From the NCBI RefSeq assembly GCF_004006175.1, contig NZ_CP033219.1, positions 2,480,001-2,544,000 of the forward strand: a DNA stretch of 64,000 nucleotides. The letters run 5' to 3'. Under the pieces are notes generated by a model, which did not search any database, was not told the origin of the DNA, and worked only from the letters and a program-made list of their open reading frames with translations. The stretch's first letter is position 1. Every line of letters starts with the position of its first letter. Below, piece after piece: positions 25,285 to 34,162 of the stretch. Both the position numbers and the translations under genes were made by a program. The stretch comes from Parasedimentitalea marina. GTDB taxonomy: Bacteria; Pseudomonadota; Alphaproteobacteria; Rhodobacterales; Rhodobacteraceae.

Positions 25285-25675
25285 GTTCATTCCTCGATTA
25301 TTCGGGGCCAGATGGCCCTGTTCTGCCCTTGCCCGCTGGGGATGGCGTTATTTTGCCCAATCCGGGCGGTTCGATCCCCAAAGTGCGGGGGGCTTGTCCG
25401 GAACGGCCCCAACGGAGCCCTCCGAAACAGAGATGCGCCGCCTATAACACAGACTTGCGCAGAGGCAAACGGTTTCGCCATGTCACTTCAAGCCACAAGC
25501 AACAGGCATTTTTTGCCCTTTTGGCATAAAAAACCGTTGTCAGCTTGATGCAGATAGGCACCGACTTTCGCTAGTGCAACCCGAAGGCGAAGAAAATGTC
25601 ATCTGTCCGCCAAAAGCCATATCAGCGACTTCTGCCGACATGGCTGGTTTGGAAAAACACGTGATTCTCTGCCTC
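25285..25675. other. Intergenic region between fabG and acpP
   Basis: 391 bases. It holds the acpP promoter and a long 5' leader of about 150 bases. A T/A-rich imperfect hairpin near 25508-25535 (around GGCATTTTTTGCC) may end fabD-fabG transcription. No coding frame is convincing. Confidence 0.6.
25441..25468 (-). promoter_or_regulatory. Predicted acpP promoter
   Basis: Minus-strand TTGCCT (25468-25463) and TATAGG (25446-25441) are 16 bases apart, about 157 bases before the acpP start. Confidence 0.5.
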
Positions 25676-26413
25676 TTAAAGCATCGCCATGCCACCGTTG
25701 ACGTGCAACGTGGTGCCGGTGACATAGGCCGCCTCGGCGCTGGCGAGATACAGCACAGCGGCAGCGATCTCTTTAGAATCGCCCATGCGCGCGGCCGGGA
25801 TCTGGGTCAGGATTGCGTCTTTCTGGGTGTCGTTCAGTTTCTCGGTCATTGCGGTCGCAATGAAGCCCGGCGCGATCGCATTGACCGTGATGCCCCGGTT
25901 GGCAACCTCATAGGCCAGCGACTTGGACATGCCGACCATCCCGGCTTTGGAGGCGGCGTAGTTACCCTGCCCCGGATTACCGGTTGCACCGACGATGGAC
26001 GAGATATTGATGATCCGGCCCCAACGCGCCTTCATCATACCGCGCAACACGCCGCGGCACAGGCGCATGGTCGACGTCAGATTGACATTGATCACGCTAT
26101 CCCACTCGTCATCCTTCATGCGCATAAACAGGTTGTCGCGGGTGATGCCAGCGTTATTCACCAAAATATCAACCGAGCCCATGGCGGCAATGGCCGCTTT
26201 GGGCAGCGCCTCGACCGAATCCTTGTCGGAGAGATTGCAGGTCAGAACATATGCGCGCTCGCCCAATTCAGCGGCCAGGGCCTGCAGCGGCTCTTCGCGG
26301 GTGCCGGACAGAACCACAGTGGCCCCGGCGGCGTGCAACGTGCGGGCGATATCGCCACCAATGCCACCGGACGCACCAGTGATGAGAGCATTTTTACCAG
26401 TCAAATCAAACAT
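25676..26413 (-). CDS. fabG: 3-oxoacyl-ACP reductase
   Basis: 245 residues from ATG 26413; the frame continues upstream into fabD and is not used. An NADPH-dependent short-chain dehydrogenase that reduces the keto group in fatty acid elongation. The cofactor motif is TGASGGIG, the structural NNAGI is at about 86-90, and the catalytic set is S139, Y152 and K156 (NYAASKAG). The C-terminal VNGGMAML ending is typical of FabG. Follows fabD by 62 bases. Confidence 0.97.
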   Translation of the reverse strand: MFDLTGKNALITGASGGIGGDIARTLHAAGATVVLSGTREEPLQALAAELGERAYVLTCNLSDKDSVEALPKAAIAAMGSVDILVNNAGITRDNLFMRMKDDEWDSVINVNLTSTMRLCRGVLRGMMKARWGRIINISSIVGATGNPGQGNYAASKAGMVGMSKSLAYEVANRGITVNAIAPGFIATAMTEKLNDTQKDAILTQIPAARMGDSKEIAAAVLYLASAEAAYVTGTTLHVNGGMAML

Positions 26414-26475
26414 ATCATATCCTATTGCTGTCCGATGCTCACAAGATTCAGAGCGGCGAACTATAAATGTGTCGT

Positions 26476-27411
26476 TTACGCTTCGGCGGCGGCTTTGGCG
26501 TCGTCCGGCGTTGCAACCTGACGGCTGGTCAGGCTGCGGTCGATCTTGCGAACCATACCGGACAATGCCTTGCCTGCGCCAATTTCCCAAAACTCGGTTA
26601 CGCCTTTGGCGGCCATGACCTGAACGCTTTCACGCCAGCGCACCGAACCGGTGATCTGTTCGATCAAAAGAGCGCGAATCTCGGTGGGGTCGGTCACCAC
26701 ATCGGCACGGACATTGGCGATCACGGGAACGGCGGGAGCCTTGATATCGACAGCGGCCAGGGCCTCGGCCATGACATCGGCAGCGGGCTGCATCAGGGCA
26801 CAGTGGAACGGTGCGCTGACCGGCAGCATCACCGCACGGCGGGCCCCGCGGGTCTTGGCGATCTCGGCCGCGCGTTCAACGGCGGCTTTGTGCCCCGAGA
26901 CCACAACCTGTGTCGGATCATTATCATTGGCGGCCTGCACAACCTCGCCGTCCGAGGCGGCCTCGGCTGCGATCTCTTTGACGGTGTCAAAATCCAGCCC
27001 CAGCAAGGCCGCCATGGCGCCAACCCCGACGGGCACAGCACTTTGCATGGCTTTCCCACGGGTGCGCAGCAGACGGGCGGTGTCGGCAACCGAGATGGCA
27101 CCCGCAGCGGCCAGTGCCGAATATTCGCCCAGTGAATGGCCCGCCACAAACGCAGCCTTATTGATGCTGACACCTTCTGTTTCCAAGGCGCGCAATGCAG
27201 CAATCGATGTGGCCATCAGCGCCGGCTGGGCGTTTTCAGTCAGGGTCAGAGCGTCGATGTCACCCTCCCAAATCAGGCTGCTCAGGGATTCACCCAATGC
27301 GGCGTCGACCTCGTCAAACACTGCCCTGGCTGCCGGATAGGCATCAGCCAGCGCCTTGCCCATTCCAATTGCCTGCGCGCCCTGTCCGGGGAAAACAAAT
27401 GCGGTTGTCAT
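26476..27411 (-). CDS. fabD: Malonyl-CoA:ACP transacylase
   Basis: 311 residues from ATG 27411 with GAGG upstream; the longer frame to 27912 overlaps the divergent b561 gene and is not real. It moves malonyl from CoA to ACP. The nucleophile is S93 in AGHSLGEYSAL, the N-terminal FVFPGQGAQ loop forms the oxyanion hole, and the active-site His is in SAPFHCALM. First gene of fabD-fabG; acpP follows under its own promoter. Confidence 0.97.
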   Translation of the reverse strand: MTTAFVFPGQGAQAIGMGKALADAYPAARAVFDEVDAALGESLSSLIWEGDIDALTLTENAQPALMATSIAALRALETEGVSINKAAFVAGHSLGEYSALAAAGAISVADTARLLRTRGKAMQSAVPVGVGAMAALLGLDFDTVKEIAAEAASDGEVVQAANDNDPTQVVVSGHKAAVERAAEIAKTRGARRAVMLPVSAPFHCALMQPAADVMAEALAAVDIKAPAVPVIANVRADVVTDPTEIRALLIEQITGSVRWRESVQVMAAKGVTEFWEIGAGKALSGMVRKIDRSLTSRQVATPDDAKAAAEA

Positions 27412-27594
27412 CAAACACCTCATATAGACTGTATACTCTGCGATTTTGGCCGGTTTAGCGGTCCCGAGCGGTTCACACAAGAGAGCTGCACGTCTGCGCA
27501 CAAATCCTGTGCAAAAGGAGATATCCGCCAACATTGCAACCCGCCGCATGATTGTTAGGTTGTGACAAACTGACAGCCCAAAAGGAATGCCCCA

Positions 27595-28836
27595 GTGTCC
27601 AGATCCAATAGCCACTCCAGATACGGCAGCGTCGCCAAGGGATTTCACTGGGTGATGGCCCTGCTGATCCTGACGGCAATTCCACTGGGATTGATCGCCA
27701 ATGATTTGGCACATCAGATCAGCGGTCCCGGATTTGACGGCTCTCAGGCAACGATTACTCGGGTCTTCTTGCTGTTTTCGCTGCATAAAACCATCGGAAT
27801 CGCGGTATTTTTCACGGCTCTGCTGCGCATCATGTGGGCCATCAGCCAGCCCAAGCCCGGGCTGCTTCACCCGGATCGCAAGCTTGAATCCTGGGCCGCT
27901 GAAACCGTGCACTGGCTACTCTATGGCTCGCTTGTGCTGGTGCCCTTGTTCGGATGGATTGAGCATGCGGCAACCAGTGGCTTTGCTCCGATCTGGTGGT
28001 CATTCGGGCAAGATCTGCCGCTGGTGCCCAAATCTGAAAGCGTCGCGCATTTCTTTGCATCGCTGCATGTCATTTTCGTCTGGGTACTGATTGTGTCGCT
28101 GCTGCTGCATATTGCCGGCGCGTTAAAGCACCATGTGATTGACCGCGATGCCACCCTGCGCCGGATGCTGCCGGGTAAATCAGAACTGCCACAACCAGCA
28201 GAGCACATCGCAAGCAGCATCCCGATGCTCAGCGCACTGGCTGTTTGGGCCGCAACCCTTGGAACAGGCGTTCTGCTGGGCTTTTTCGCAGCAAGTGATC
28301 AGACCACCACACAACTCGCGCCGGCGCAGTCTGCCCCACTGCAACAGGTCGCCTCGGGTTGGGCAGTACAGACAGGCACATTGGGCATCAGCATCACACA
28401 GATGGGCAGCCAGGTTTCAGGCAGTTTCACGGAGTGGACAGCGGCGATTAATTTCGATGACGCTGCCCCGGTGGGCCCTGTCGGCGATGTCGAGGTGACC
28501 ATTACCATCGCATCCTTTGATCTTGGCACGGTAACGGCACAGGCCATGGGCCCCGACTATTTCGACAGCGCCACCTTCCCAACGGCTATTTTCACTGCGC
28601 AACTGGAGAAGCTGGATGTGGATTATCAAGCCGTCGGTACGCTGACGATCCGCGATAAAGTGGTGCCGCTGACCCTGCCCTTTACGCTGGACCTGCAGGG
28701 TGATCATGCCGTGATGAGTGGCTCTGTAACCCTGGATCGACTGGATTTTGATATCGGTAAAAGTTTGCCAGACGAGACATCATTGGGGTTCGGCGTCGAG
28801 GTGAAAATTGACTTGGCCGCTGACCGGGTGAACTAG
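27595..28836 (+). CDS. Cytochrome b561 fused to a YceI-like lipocalin domain
   Basis: 413 residues from GTG 27595 (AAGGAA 8 bases upstream; no ATG fits). The N-terminal half (to about 200) is a four-helix diheme cytochrome b561 with histidines in KGFHWVMALL, LHKTIGIAVF, HVIFVWVLIV and LHIAGALKHH. A further helix (about 210-232, AVWAATLGTGVLLGFFA) anchors a periplasmic YceI beta-barrel (about 250-405), a fold that binds polyprenoid lipids. The fusion suggests quinone-type electron transfer to or from a lipid held by the YceI part. A free YceI gene lies convergently downstream. Known as an architecture, function unclear. Confidence 0.9.
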   Translation: MSRSNSHSRYGSVAKGFHWVMALLILTAIPLGLIANDLAHQISGPGFDGSQATITRVFLLFSLHKTIGIAVFFTALLRIMWAISQPKPGLLHPDRKLESWAAETVHWLLYGSLVLVPLFGWIEHAATSGFAPIWWSFGQDLPLVPKSESVAHFFASLHVIFVWVLIVSLLLHIAGALKHHVIDRDATLRRMLPGKSELPQPAEHIASSIPMLSALAVWAATLGTGVLLGFFAASDQTTTQLAPAQSAPLQQVASGWAVQTGTLGISITQMGSQVSGSFTEWTAAINFDDAAPVGPVGDVEVTITIASFDLGTVTAQAMGPDYFDSATFPTAIFTAQLEKLDVDYQAVGTLTIRDKVVPLTLPFTLDLQGDHAVMSGSVTLDRLDFDIGKSLPDETSLGFGVEVKIDLAADRVN

Positions 28837-28906
28837 CAGAGCCGCCATTTGATTGTCCTTTGACATCCTGTCAAACCGTCAAAGGATGTCGCGCGACACA
28901 TATAAG

Positions 28907-28945
28907 GGCCGCTGACCTGAACGGGGTCAGCGGCCTTTATTCTGT
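28907..28945 (+). terminator. Terminator of the b561-YceI gene
   Basis: Perfect 11-bp stem GGCCGCTGACC (28907-28917) and GGTCAGCGGCC (28925-28935), then TTTATTCTGT. Confidence 0.85.
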
Positions 28946-29231
28946 CTGGTCCTTTTCAGGGATTGCCGTGGTCGCAAATTCAGCAACCGTCACAAACACT
29001 GCGAACCAAAGTGTTTTCAGTTCGGCTGACTCTTTAATCTCAACAGAACCACTACTTCCCTACAGATGGCGCCTCTGGCGGGCCAAGGGGAGGCCAATGG
29101 AATGACCACAGACTGTTGTTACAACGAAGAACCTCCGCCCAATGAATGGACGGAGGGGAATACTTAGTGTCTATCCGGTCCAGCGCGCAGAGCGGGCCCT
29201 GCCCTTCTGCCCTTTAGATCGGCGGCACAAA

Positions 29232-29262
29232 TGCCCCGGTGAACTTTAGATACACCGGGGCA
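29232..29262 (-). terminator. Hairpin after yceI
   Basis: Perfect 10-bp stem TGCCCCGGTG (29232-29241) and CACCGGGGCA (29253-29262). Only a short T-run (TTTG) follows on the minus strand. Confidence 0.65.
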
Positions 29263-29272
29263 CTGATCAGGT

Positions 29273-29848
29273 TTACTCAGCTTTCATCGCTTCGATCGAG
29301 ATCTTGATGTCGACCTCGTCGCTCACGAACGGCGCGAATTTGCCCAGGTTGAAGTCCGACCGCAGCACGGTTGCGCTGGCGTCAAATCCGGCCCAAGGCT
29401 TGCCTGCCATCGGGTGATCGCCAACCTGATTCAAGACAGCATCCAGAACCACAGATTTGGTGGTGCCATTGATGGTCAGGTCACCGGTGATCTGAGCGGT
29501 GGAATCGCCGGTCACGTCAATTCCGGTCGATGTAAAGCTGACCATATCGGTGTCAGTCGCACCAAAGAAGTCCTGCGACATGAAGTGACCAAAGCGCTCT
29601 TCCCAGCCAGTGAACATCGACTTGGTTGGCATCGAAACGGCAACGCTCGACGCTGCAGGGTTTTCCTGATCAAACATCACGTCGCCCTCAAAACCGGAGA
29701 ACATGCCCCAGGTTGTTGAGAAACCCAGGTGGTTATAGCTGAACAGGATTTGGCTGTGGCTGGCGTCCAGTACATATTTCTCTGGGGCCGCGAATGCAGC
29801 TGAGGCGGCGACGGTGGCCAGGGCGGCAGCAAGCAGGGTCTTTTTCAT
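29273..29848 (-). CDS. YceI family periplasmic protein
   Basis: 191 residues from ATG 29848; the longer frame to 29992 lacks sense. A signal peptide (MKKTLLAAALATVAASAAFA) is cleaved after AFA. The mature part is a YceI lipocalin-like barrel: YVLDASHSQILFSYNHLGFS, then MFSGFEGDVMFDQENP, VVLDAVLNQVGDHPMAGKPW, and ASATVLRSDFNLGKFAPFVS. YceI proteins bind isoprenoid lipids in the periplasm. Its convergent neighbour carries the same domain fused to a cytochrome b561, so the two may share a lipid substrate (inference). Confidence 0.94.
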   Translation of the reverse strand: MKKTLLAAALATVAASAAFAAPEKYVLDASHSQILFSYNHLGFSTTWGMFSGFEGDVMFDQENPAASSVAVSMPTKSMFTGWEERFGHFMSQDFFGATDTDMVSFTSTGIDVTGDSTAQITGDLTINGTTKSVVLDAVLNQVGDHPMAGKPWAGFDASATVLRSDFNLGKFAPFVSDEVDIKISIEAMKAE

Positions 29849-30004
29849 AAGGTAAGGGCTCCGGTTGAACAATTTATATGATCCAAGAAATGACAACTGA
29901 CGCCGAGAATGGGAAGTCAGCAAATTCCAACATACCCTGTGAGCTAACGAACAAGAACCCGATCTCACCAGACCGGGTTCGTTCTCGCGCAAATGTGAAG
30001 TGGC

Positions 30005-30538
30005 CTAGCTCAGGATGGGAACCACACCGCTGAGCTGTTCGCGCAGCAGTTTCCGGGTCGACCCAAGGCTTAGCGGAAGGCGGATCAAAAGCGATCCGTC
30101 GATCTCGTACAATTCTACCGAACGATCTTTGAAGCGAACGCTGCCCAGGCTGTCATACCCGCGACGCAGAACCGTGCGCGGACGTCCTTGGCCTGTGCGT
30201 TGCAGCACCCGCAACTCGCGACGAATCGGATCGAAATAGGCATCGGGATGGGTGTCCGGATCGTTGACCATCATCAGAGCGATGCCGGCAAACAGGAAGA
30301 ACACGGAAATCCCAATCTTGATCAACGCCATTTCAGGGTCATAAGCGGCACCCGGCATCAGCCAGATACCCGTCGAGCTGAGCACCATCGCAGCGCCAAC
30401 AACCCGCAGCACGATTGAGCGCAGCTGCCAGTTGGGGCGAAAGCTAAGCACCAGTGGAAGCGCTTCGGCCATTGCATATAATCCACGCGGCGATGCCTTG
30501 TGGGTGTCGCTCGTCGGGATGATTTCAGTTACTGCCAT
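30005..30538 (-). CDS. Conserved membrane protein, two helices and a PH-like tail
   Basis: 177 residues. Two membrane helices at about 42-62 (IVLRVVGAAMVLSSTGIWLM) and 72-91 (LIKIGISVFFLFAGIALMMV), then a cytoplasmic tail with alternating beta strands (YFDPIRRELRVLQRTGQGRP, SLGSVRFKDRSVELYEIDG, SLLIRLPLSLGSTRKLLREQ) that looks like a small beta domain. I do not recognise a named family. It is likely a roseobacter-conserved gene. It stands alone between yceI and rpsF. Confidence 0.8.
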   Translation of the reverse strand: MAVTEIIPTSDTHKASPRGLYAMAEALPLVLSFRPNWQLRSIVLRVVGAAMVLSSTGIWLMPGAAYDPEMALIKIGISVFFLFAGIALMMVNDPDTHPDAYFDPIRRELRVLQRTGQGRPRTVLRRGYDSLGSVRFKDRSVELYEIDGSLLIRLPLSLGSTRKLLREQLSGVVPILS

Positions 30539-30700
30539 AACGTCTGCCCTTTCTCGATAATCGCACCCTTTTGGGCGCTGTTAATCATTTGTTAACCTCA
30601 ATCAAACCGAACATTGCGACGGGAATGGGGCGGATGCGGGGAAAATAGCGGGCAATTGCCATCAATGTTGCCATCTTGGAAACACGCATGAACTGCTGGC

Positions 30701-30728
30701 TTGCCCTTTCGGCCACAGCCTGTATATG
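30701..30728 (+). promoter_or_regulatory. Possible promoter of the rpsF operon
   Basis: TTGCCC (30701-30706) and TATATG (30723-30728) with a 16-base spacer, about 110 bases before rpsF. It is the best pair in the 299-base gap. The long leader would leave room for ribosomal-protein feedback, but no S6:S18 binding hairpin was identified. Confidence 0.4.
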
Positions 30729-30837
30729 GAGGCTTCCTTCCGTATCTAATTCGATCCGCGCAGACTCTCGTGGTGGGGCAGCGGAAGGGTCAAACGCCCC
30801 ATCTTTGAAATGCGCCTTGAACATAACAGGAGCTCAC

Positions 30838-31191
30838 ATGCCGCTATATGAGCATGTAATGATTGCGCGTCAGGACTTGTCCAACACGCAAGCAGAAGGT
30901 CTCATCGAACATTTCGGTGCTGTTCTGTCCGACAACGGCGGTAGCCTTGTCGACAGCGAGTACTGGGGCGTCAAAACGATGGCCTATAAGATCAACAAAA
31001 ACCGTAAGGGCCACTATGCCTTCCTGCGTACCGATGCCCCGGCACCGGCGATCCAGGAAATGGAGCGCCTGATGCGTCTGCATGACGATGTCATGCGTGT
31101 TCTGACCATCAAGATGGACGAACACAAAGAGGGCCCTTCGGTCCAGATGCAGAAACGTGACGAACGCGACTCCCGTCGCGAGCGCCGTTGA
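30838..31191 (+). CDS. rpsF: Small ribosomal subunit protein bS6
   Basis: 117 residues from ATG 30838, with AGGAG 6 bases upstream; the frame opens earlier but the upstream part is not S6. Binds 16S rRNA in the platform together with bS18. Typical N-terminus (MPLYEHVMIARQDLSNTQAE) and GVKTMAYKINKNRKGHYAFL core. The C-terminal tail is basic and charged (QMQKRDERDSRRERR). First gene of rpsF-rpsR-rplI. Confidence 0.98.
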   Translation: MPLYEHVMIARQDLSNTQAEGLIEHFGAVLSDNGGSLVDSEYWGVKTMAYKINKNRKGHYAFLRTDAPAPAIQEMERLMRLHDDVMRVLTIKMDEHKEGPSVQMQKRDERDSRRERR

Positions 31192-31216
31192 TCGCTTAGG
31201 AAAAGGACGCTAAACC

Positions 31217-31444
31217 ATGGCTGCAAAACCATTTTTCCGTCGTCGTAAAGTCTGCCCCTTCTCGGGCGACAATGCTCCGGCGATTGATTACAAAGACACC
31301 CGTCTGCTGCAACGCTACATCTCTGAGCGCGGCAAAATTGTTCCTTCACGGATCACCGCCGTCTCGGCGAAAAAACAGCGTGAACTGGCTCGTGCCATCA
31401 AGCGCGCACGTTTTCTCGCCCTGCTGCCCTACGCTGTTAAATAA
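31217..31444 (+). CDS. rpsR: Small ribosomal subunit protein bS18
   Basis: 75 residues, full length. [20 protein letters not shown] and the [17 protein letters not shown] tail are the bS18 signature. It partners bS6 in the 30S platform. Starts 25 bases after rpsF with AGGA upstream. Confidence 0.98.
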   Translation: MAAKPFFRRRKVCPFSGDNAPAIDYKDTRLLQRYISERGKIVPSRITAVSAKKQRELARAIKRARFLALLPYAVK

Positions 31445-31456
31445 GGAGCAACTGAC

Positions 31457-32056
31457 ATGAAAGTTATCCTTCTTGAGCGCGTCGCAAAGCTGGGCCAGAT
31501 GGGCGACGTTGTTGACGTCAAACCAGGTTACGCACGTAACTTCCTGCTGCCACAGGGCAAAGGCTTGACTGCTTCGGCAGGCAACATTGCCAACTTTGAA
31601 ACTCAGAAAGCGCAGCTTGAAGCTCGCAATCTGGAAACCAAAGCAGAAGCACAGGCCCTGGGCGAAAAGCTGGCTGGCCAGCAGTTCGTTGTGATTCGTT
31701 CGGCATCCGATGCCGGCGCTCTGTACGGGTCGGTCACTCCACGTGACGCCGCTGACGCCGCCACCGCCGAAGGTTTCTCGGTCGACAAAAAGCAGATCGC
31801 TTTGATCCACCCGATCAAAGACCTGGGTCTGCACGCCGTCGCCGTCAACCTGCACCCAGAAGTTACGGTTGAGATCGAAATGAACGTGGCACGTTCGGCA
31901 GAAGAAGCCGAACTGCAGGCTTCGGGCAAATCGATCCAGGAAATGGCTGCGGAAGAAGAAGCCGCTGCTGAGTTCGAAATTTCCGAACTGTTCGACGACA
32001 TTGGCAGCGCTGCATCTGATGATGACGACGCACCACAGGCCGAAGAAGAAGCTTAA
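31457..32056 (+). CDS. rplI: Large ribosomal subunit protein bL9, with acidic C-terminal extension
   Basis: 199 residues, against about 149 in E. coli. The N-terminal RNA-binding domain ([36 protein letters not shown]), the long linking helix and the C-terminal domain ([20 protein letters not shown]) are all present. After about residue 150 comes an extension rich in Glu, Asp and Ala ([20 protein letters not shown]). Such tails are common in alphaproteobacterial bL9; purpose unknown. AAGGAG lies 9 bases upstream. A terminator follows. Confidence 0.97.
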   Translation: MKVILLERVAKLGQMGDVVDVKPGYARNFLLPQGKGLTASAGNIANFETQKAQLEARNLETKAEAQALGEKLAGQQFVVIRSASDAGALYGSVTPRDAADAATAEGFSVDKKQIALIHPIKDLGLHAVAVNLHPEVTVEIEMNVARSAEEAELQASGKSIQEMAAEEEAAAEFEISELFDDIGSAASDDDDAPQAEEEA

Positions 32057-32084
32057 TCGCTTCTCATTCGAGCTAAGACTTTGG

Positions 32085-32114
32085 AAAAGGCCGCCCGCTG
32101 TGGGTGGCCTTTTT
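32085..32114 (+). terminator. Terminator of the rpsF-rpsR-rplI operon
   Basis: Stem AAAAGGCCGCCC with GGGTGGCCTTTTT (one wobble) around a GCTGT loop, 29 bases after the rplI stop. Confidence 0.85.
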
Positions 32115-32210
32115 CTATGGTCAAACAGGTTCAACAGAAACACTGGCCCAATGATCCCCTGCGCAGTATCGTTGATCTATTGATTGACGATTTTGCAAAG
32201 GATCCAGGCC

Positions 32211-32573
32211 ATGACCGGAAAATTCCTGACTCTCTCTCTGTCGCTTCTGTTGCTGGCGGGCTGCGACGAAACTGTCCCGGTGGGGGCCCCCTTGCAACTG
32301 AATGGACAAGCGGGCGCTAATTTTGCTGCTGATGAGGCCCAGTGCCGGTCGCAAGCGCGCCAGGTTGGCACGGATCACATCGCAAAAAGCGCGGCGCTGG
32401 GGGGTGTTGGCGGTGCCATAGTCGGAGCAGGCGAAAGCCGGGACAAAGCCGCAGTTGGAGCTTTGGTAGGTGCTGCCGTGGGGGCCGCGGTGGGCGATGC
32501 GCAGGTCAAACAGGCGCAACGAAACTATCTTGTTCGCTGCATGCAGCAAGCGGGACATCCAGTAGTCGGCTAA
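32211..32573 (+). CDS. Glycine-zipper lipoprotein
   Basis: 120 residues from ATG 32211 (AAGGA 8 bases upstream). A lipoprotein signal with lipobox LLLAGC makes Cys about 17 the acylated residue. A soluble part with two further cysteines follows, then a Gly/Ala zipper (GGVGGAIVGAGESRDKAAVG, ALVGAAVGAAVGDAQVKQAQ) that can insert in or span a membrane as in SlyB/OmpA-zipper proteins. Exact role unknown. The gene lies between rplI and a lytic transglycosylase, so cell-envelope function fits. Confidence 0.85.
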   Translation: MTGKFLTLSLSLLLLAGCDETVPVGAPLQLNGQAGANFAADEAQCRSQARQVGTDHIAKSAALGGVGGAIVGAGESRDKAAVGALVGAAVGAAVGDAQVKQAQRNYLVRCMQQAGHPVVG

Positions 32574-32695
32574 ACATGCGTCGCCCTGCCCCCCCCTGTG
32601 ATCCTTAATCATCGGCGGTTTTACACCCATCCGGTTGCCCCTTGTGGTGAGTTCGCTAATTTGACGTCAAAACTTGCCTCTGGGGGAGATCGCTT

Positions 32696-33169
32696 ATGAA
32701 ACGCAGATCGGTATTAAGACTATTGGCGCTGCCAATCGTGCTTGCTGCTTGCTCGGGCAGTGTTGCTGGGCAATCCGGGAATGACGACTTTGATCCGCCG
32801 CTCTATCCCAATGAAACACCCGAGCTGCGCAGCCAAATCAACCACTGGGCCGATCACTATGACGTGCCGCGCGCGTTGGTGCACCGGCTGGCAATCCGTG
32901 AAAGCACCCATCGTCCCTGGGCAGTTGCGCGCCCCTATTACGGGCTGTTGCAGATCCTGCCCGCCACGGCGCGGTCAATGGGGTTCAAGGGCCAGCCAAA
33001 GGACCTGTTGGATGCCGACACCAACCTGGAGTTTGCAGTCAAATACCTGCGAGGCGCCTGGTTGATATCGGATGGCAGCCACGACATGGCCGTAAAGCAC
33101 TATTCACGCGGCTATTACCCCGAGGCCAAACGGCGCGGGATGTTGAAAGAAACCGGCCTGGTCAACTAA
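32696..33169 (+). CDS. Lytic transglycosylase, SLT domain, lipoprotein
   Basis: 157 residues. The signal peptide has a lipobox-like LAAC, so it is probably anchored to the outer membrane. The SLT fold follows: HWADHYDVPRALVHRLAIRE carries the catalytic glutamate (RES), then PYYGLLQILPATARSMGF (the GLxQI motif), DLLDADTNLEFAVKYLRGAW and MAVKHYSRGYYP. It cleaves peptidoglycan to 1,6-anhydromuropeptides. A short, single-domain member of the family. GGGGGAG upstream sets the start. Confidence 0.92.
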   Translation: MKRRSVLRLLALPIVLAACSGSVAGQSGNDDFDPPLYPNETPELRSQINHWADHYDVPRALVHRLAIRESTHRPWAVARPYYGLLQILPATARSMGFKGQPKDLLDADTNLEFAVKYLRGAWLISDGSHDMAVKHYSRGYYPEAKRRGMLKETGLVN

Positions 33170-33231
33170 GCGCCTCGCCGGTTTTTTGTACGGCGGGATT
33201 GCCCGGGACAGTGCCGGACAATCCCCTGATC

Positions 33232-33921
33232 TTAATCTTCCGGGCTCATCACTTTCCAGATGACAGCCCCCAGTGCAGCGCCGACCAGTGGGGCCACCCA
33301 GAACAGCCAGAGCTGCGCCAAGGCAGGACCGTCGGCGAACAGCGCAACACCTGTTGAACGTGCCGGATTAACCGAGGTGTTGGTCACCGGAATAGAGATC
33401 AGGTGAATCAGGGTCAGCCCCAGACCAATGGCGATCGGGGCGAACCCCGCTGGAGCCCCAGCGGAAGTCGCTCCCAAAATGATGATCAGGAACATGGCCG
33501 TCATCACCACTTCGATCACCAGGGCCGCCATCAGACCATAGCCCTGCGGTGACGCGGCGCCGTAGCCGTTTGATGCAAATCCGCCGACCCCGGTGAAGCC
33601 CTCTCCGCCGGACACAATGATATAAAGAACAACCGAGGCCGCAACGGCCCCTATAACCTGAGCCACCCAATAGGGGATCAGATCTTTAGCATCGAACCGC
33701 CCGCCGATCATCAGGCCAAGCGACACAGCCGGATTGAAATGCCCGCCTGAGATATGACCGACAGTATAGGCCATGGTCAAAACCGTCAGACCAAAGGCCA
33801 GGCTGACACCCAGCCAGCCGATGCCAACATCTGCGACCCCCGCGGCCAGAACGGCACTGCCACAGCCGCCAAGCACCAGCCAAAACGTACCGATAAATTC
33901 TGCCAACAACTTCTTTGTCAT
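33232..33921 (-). CDS. aqpZ: Aquaporin Z
   Basis: 229 residues from ATG 33921; fifteen upstream codons in frame are not part of the family. Six membrane helices and the two NPA loops that meet in the pore ([14 protein letters not shown] and [16 protein letters not shown]). The Arg after the second NPA and the His/Phe-bearing TM segments fit the narrow, water-selective AqpZ filter rather than GlpF. Length equals E. coli AqpZ. Stands alone. Confidence 0.95.
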   Translation of the reverse strand: MTKKLLAEFIGTFWLVLGGCGSAVLAAGVADVGIGWLGVSLAFGLTVLTMAYTVGHISGGHFNPAVSLGLMIGGRFDAKDLIPYWVAQVIGAVAASVVLYIIVSGGEGFTGVGGFASNGYGAASPQGYGLMAALVIEVVMTAMFLIIILGATSAGAPAGFAPIAIGLGLTLIHLISIPVTNTSVNPARSTGVALFADGPALAQLWLFWVAPLVGAALGAVIWKVMSPED

Positions 33922-34119
33922 AACATGTCTCCTGAAAATACGATGACAAAAGCATAGCACACTCATAACGATTCCGAGCCTGCTATCGCTCGCGCGATGC
34001 CCATTGACTGGTTACGGACCAAGATCCACTTAGCGGGGTGCGCAGTCAGCGCAGTTTTGCCGAGACCACGTAAGGTCGGTCACCTGAATTAAGAATGTCA
34101 TATGATTGCGCTAGCACCG

Positions 34120-34140
34120 TGTTATCCTGATTGGATAACA
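34120..34140. promoter_or_regulatory. Inverted repeat just before cpdB
   Basis: Perfect 8-base arms TGTTATCC (34120-34127) and GGATAACA (34133-34140), 5-base spacer, 22 bases before the start codon. This is the position of a repressor operator, or an RNA hairpin in the leader. Regulator unknown. Confidence 0.45.
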
Positions 34141-34162
34141 ACAAAAACTTTGGGAGTTCACT

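Larger units (their letters stand above)
28837..29272. other. Convergent intergenic region with two terminators
   Basis: 436 bases. From left to right: an 8-bp hairpin GACATCCT/AGGATGTC (28862-28890), the b561-YceI terminator (28907-28945), a stretch with no feature, a CCTCCG/CGGAGG hairpin (about 29131-29155), and the yceI terminator-like hairpin (29232-29262). The plus-strand ORF at 28860-29105 runs through the terminator and is rejected. Confidence 0.65.

Noticed and set aside
28860..29105. Plus-strand ORF of 81 codons after the b561-YceI gene
   Set aside because: It runs through a perfect terminator and has no homology I recognise.
30585..30824. Minus-strand ORF of 79 codons upstream of rpsF
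   Set aside because: It covers the likely rpsF promoter and reaches almost to its ribosome binding site; no good start signal or family.
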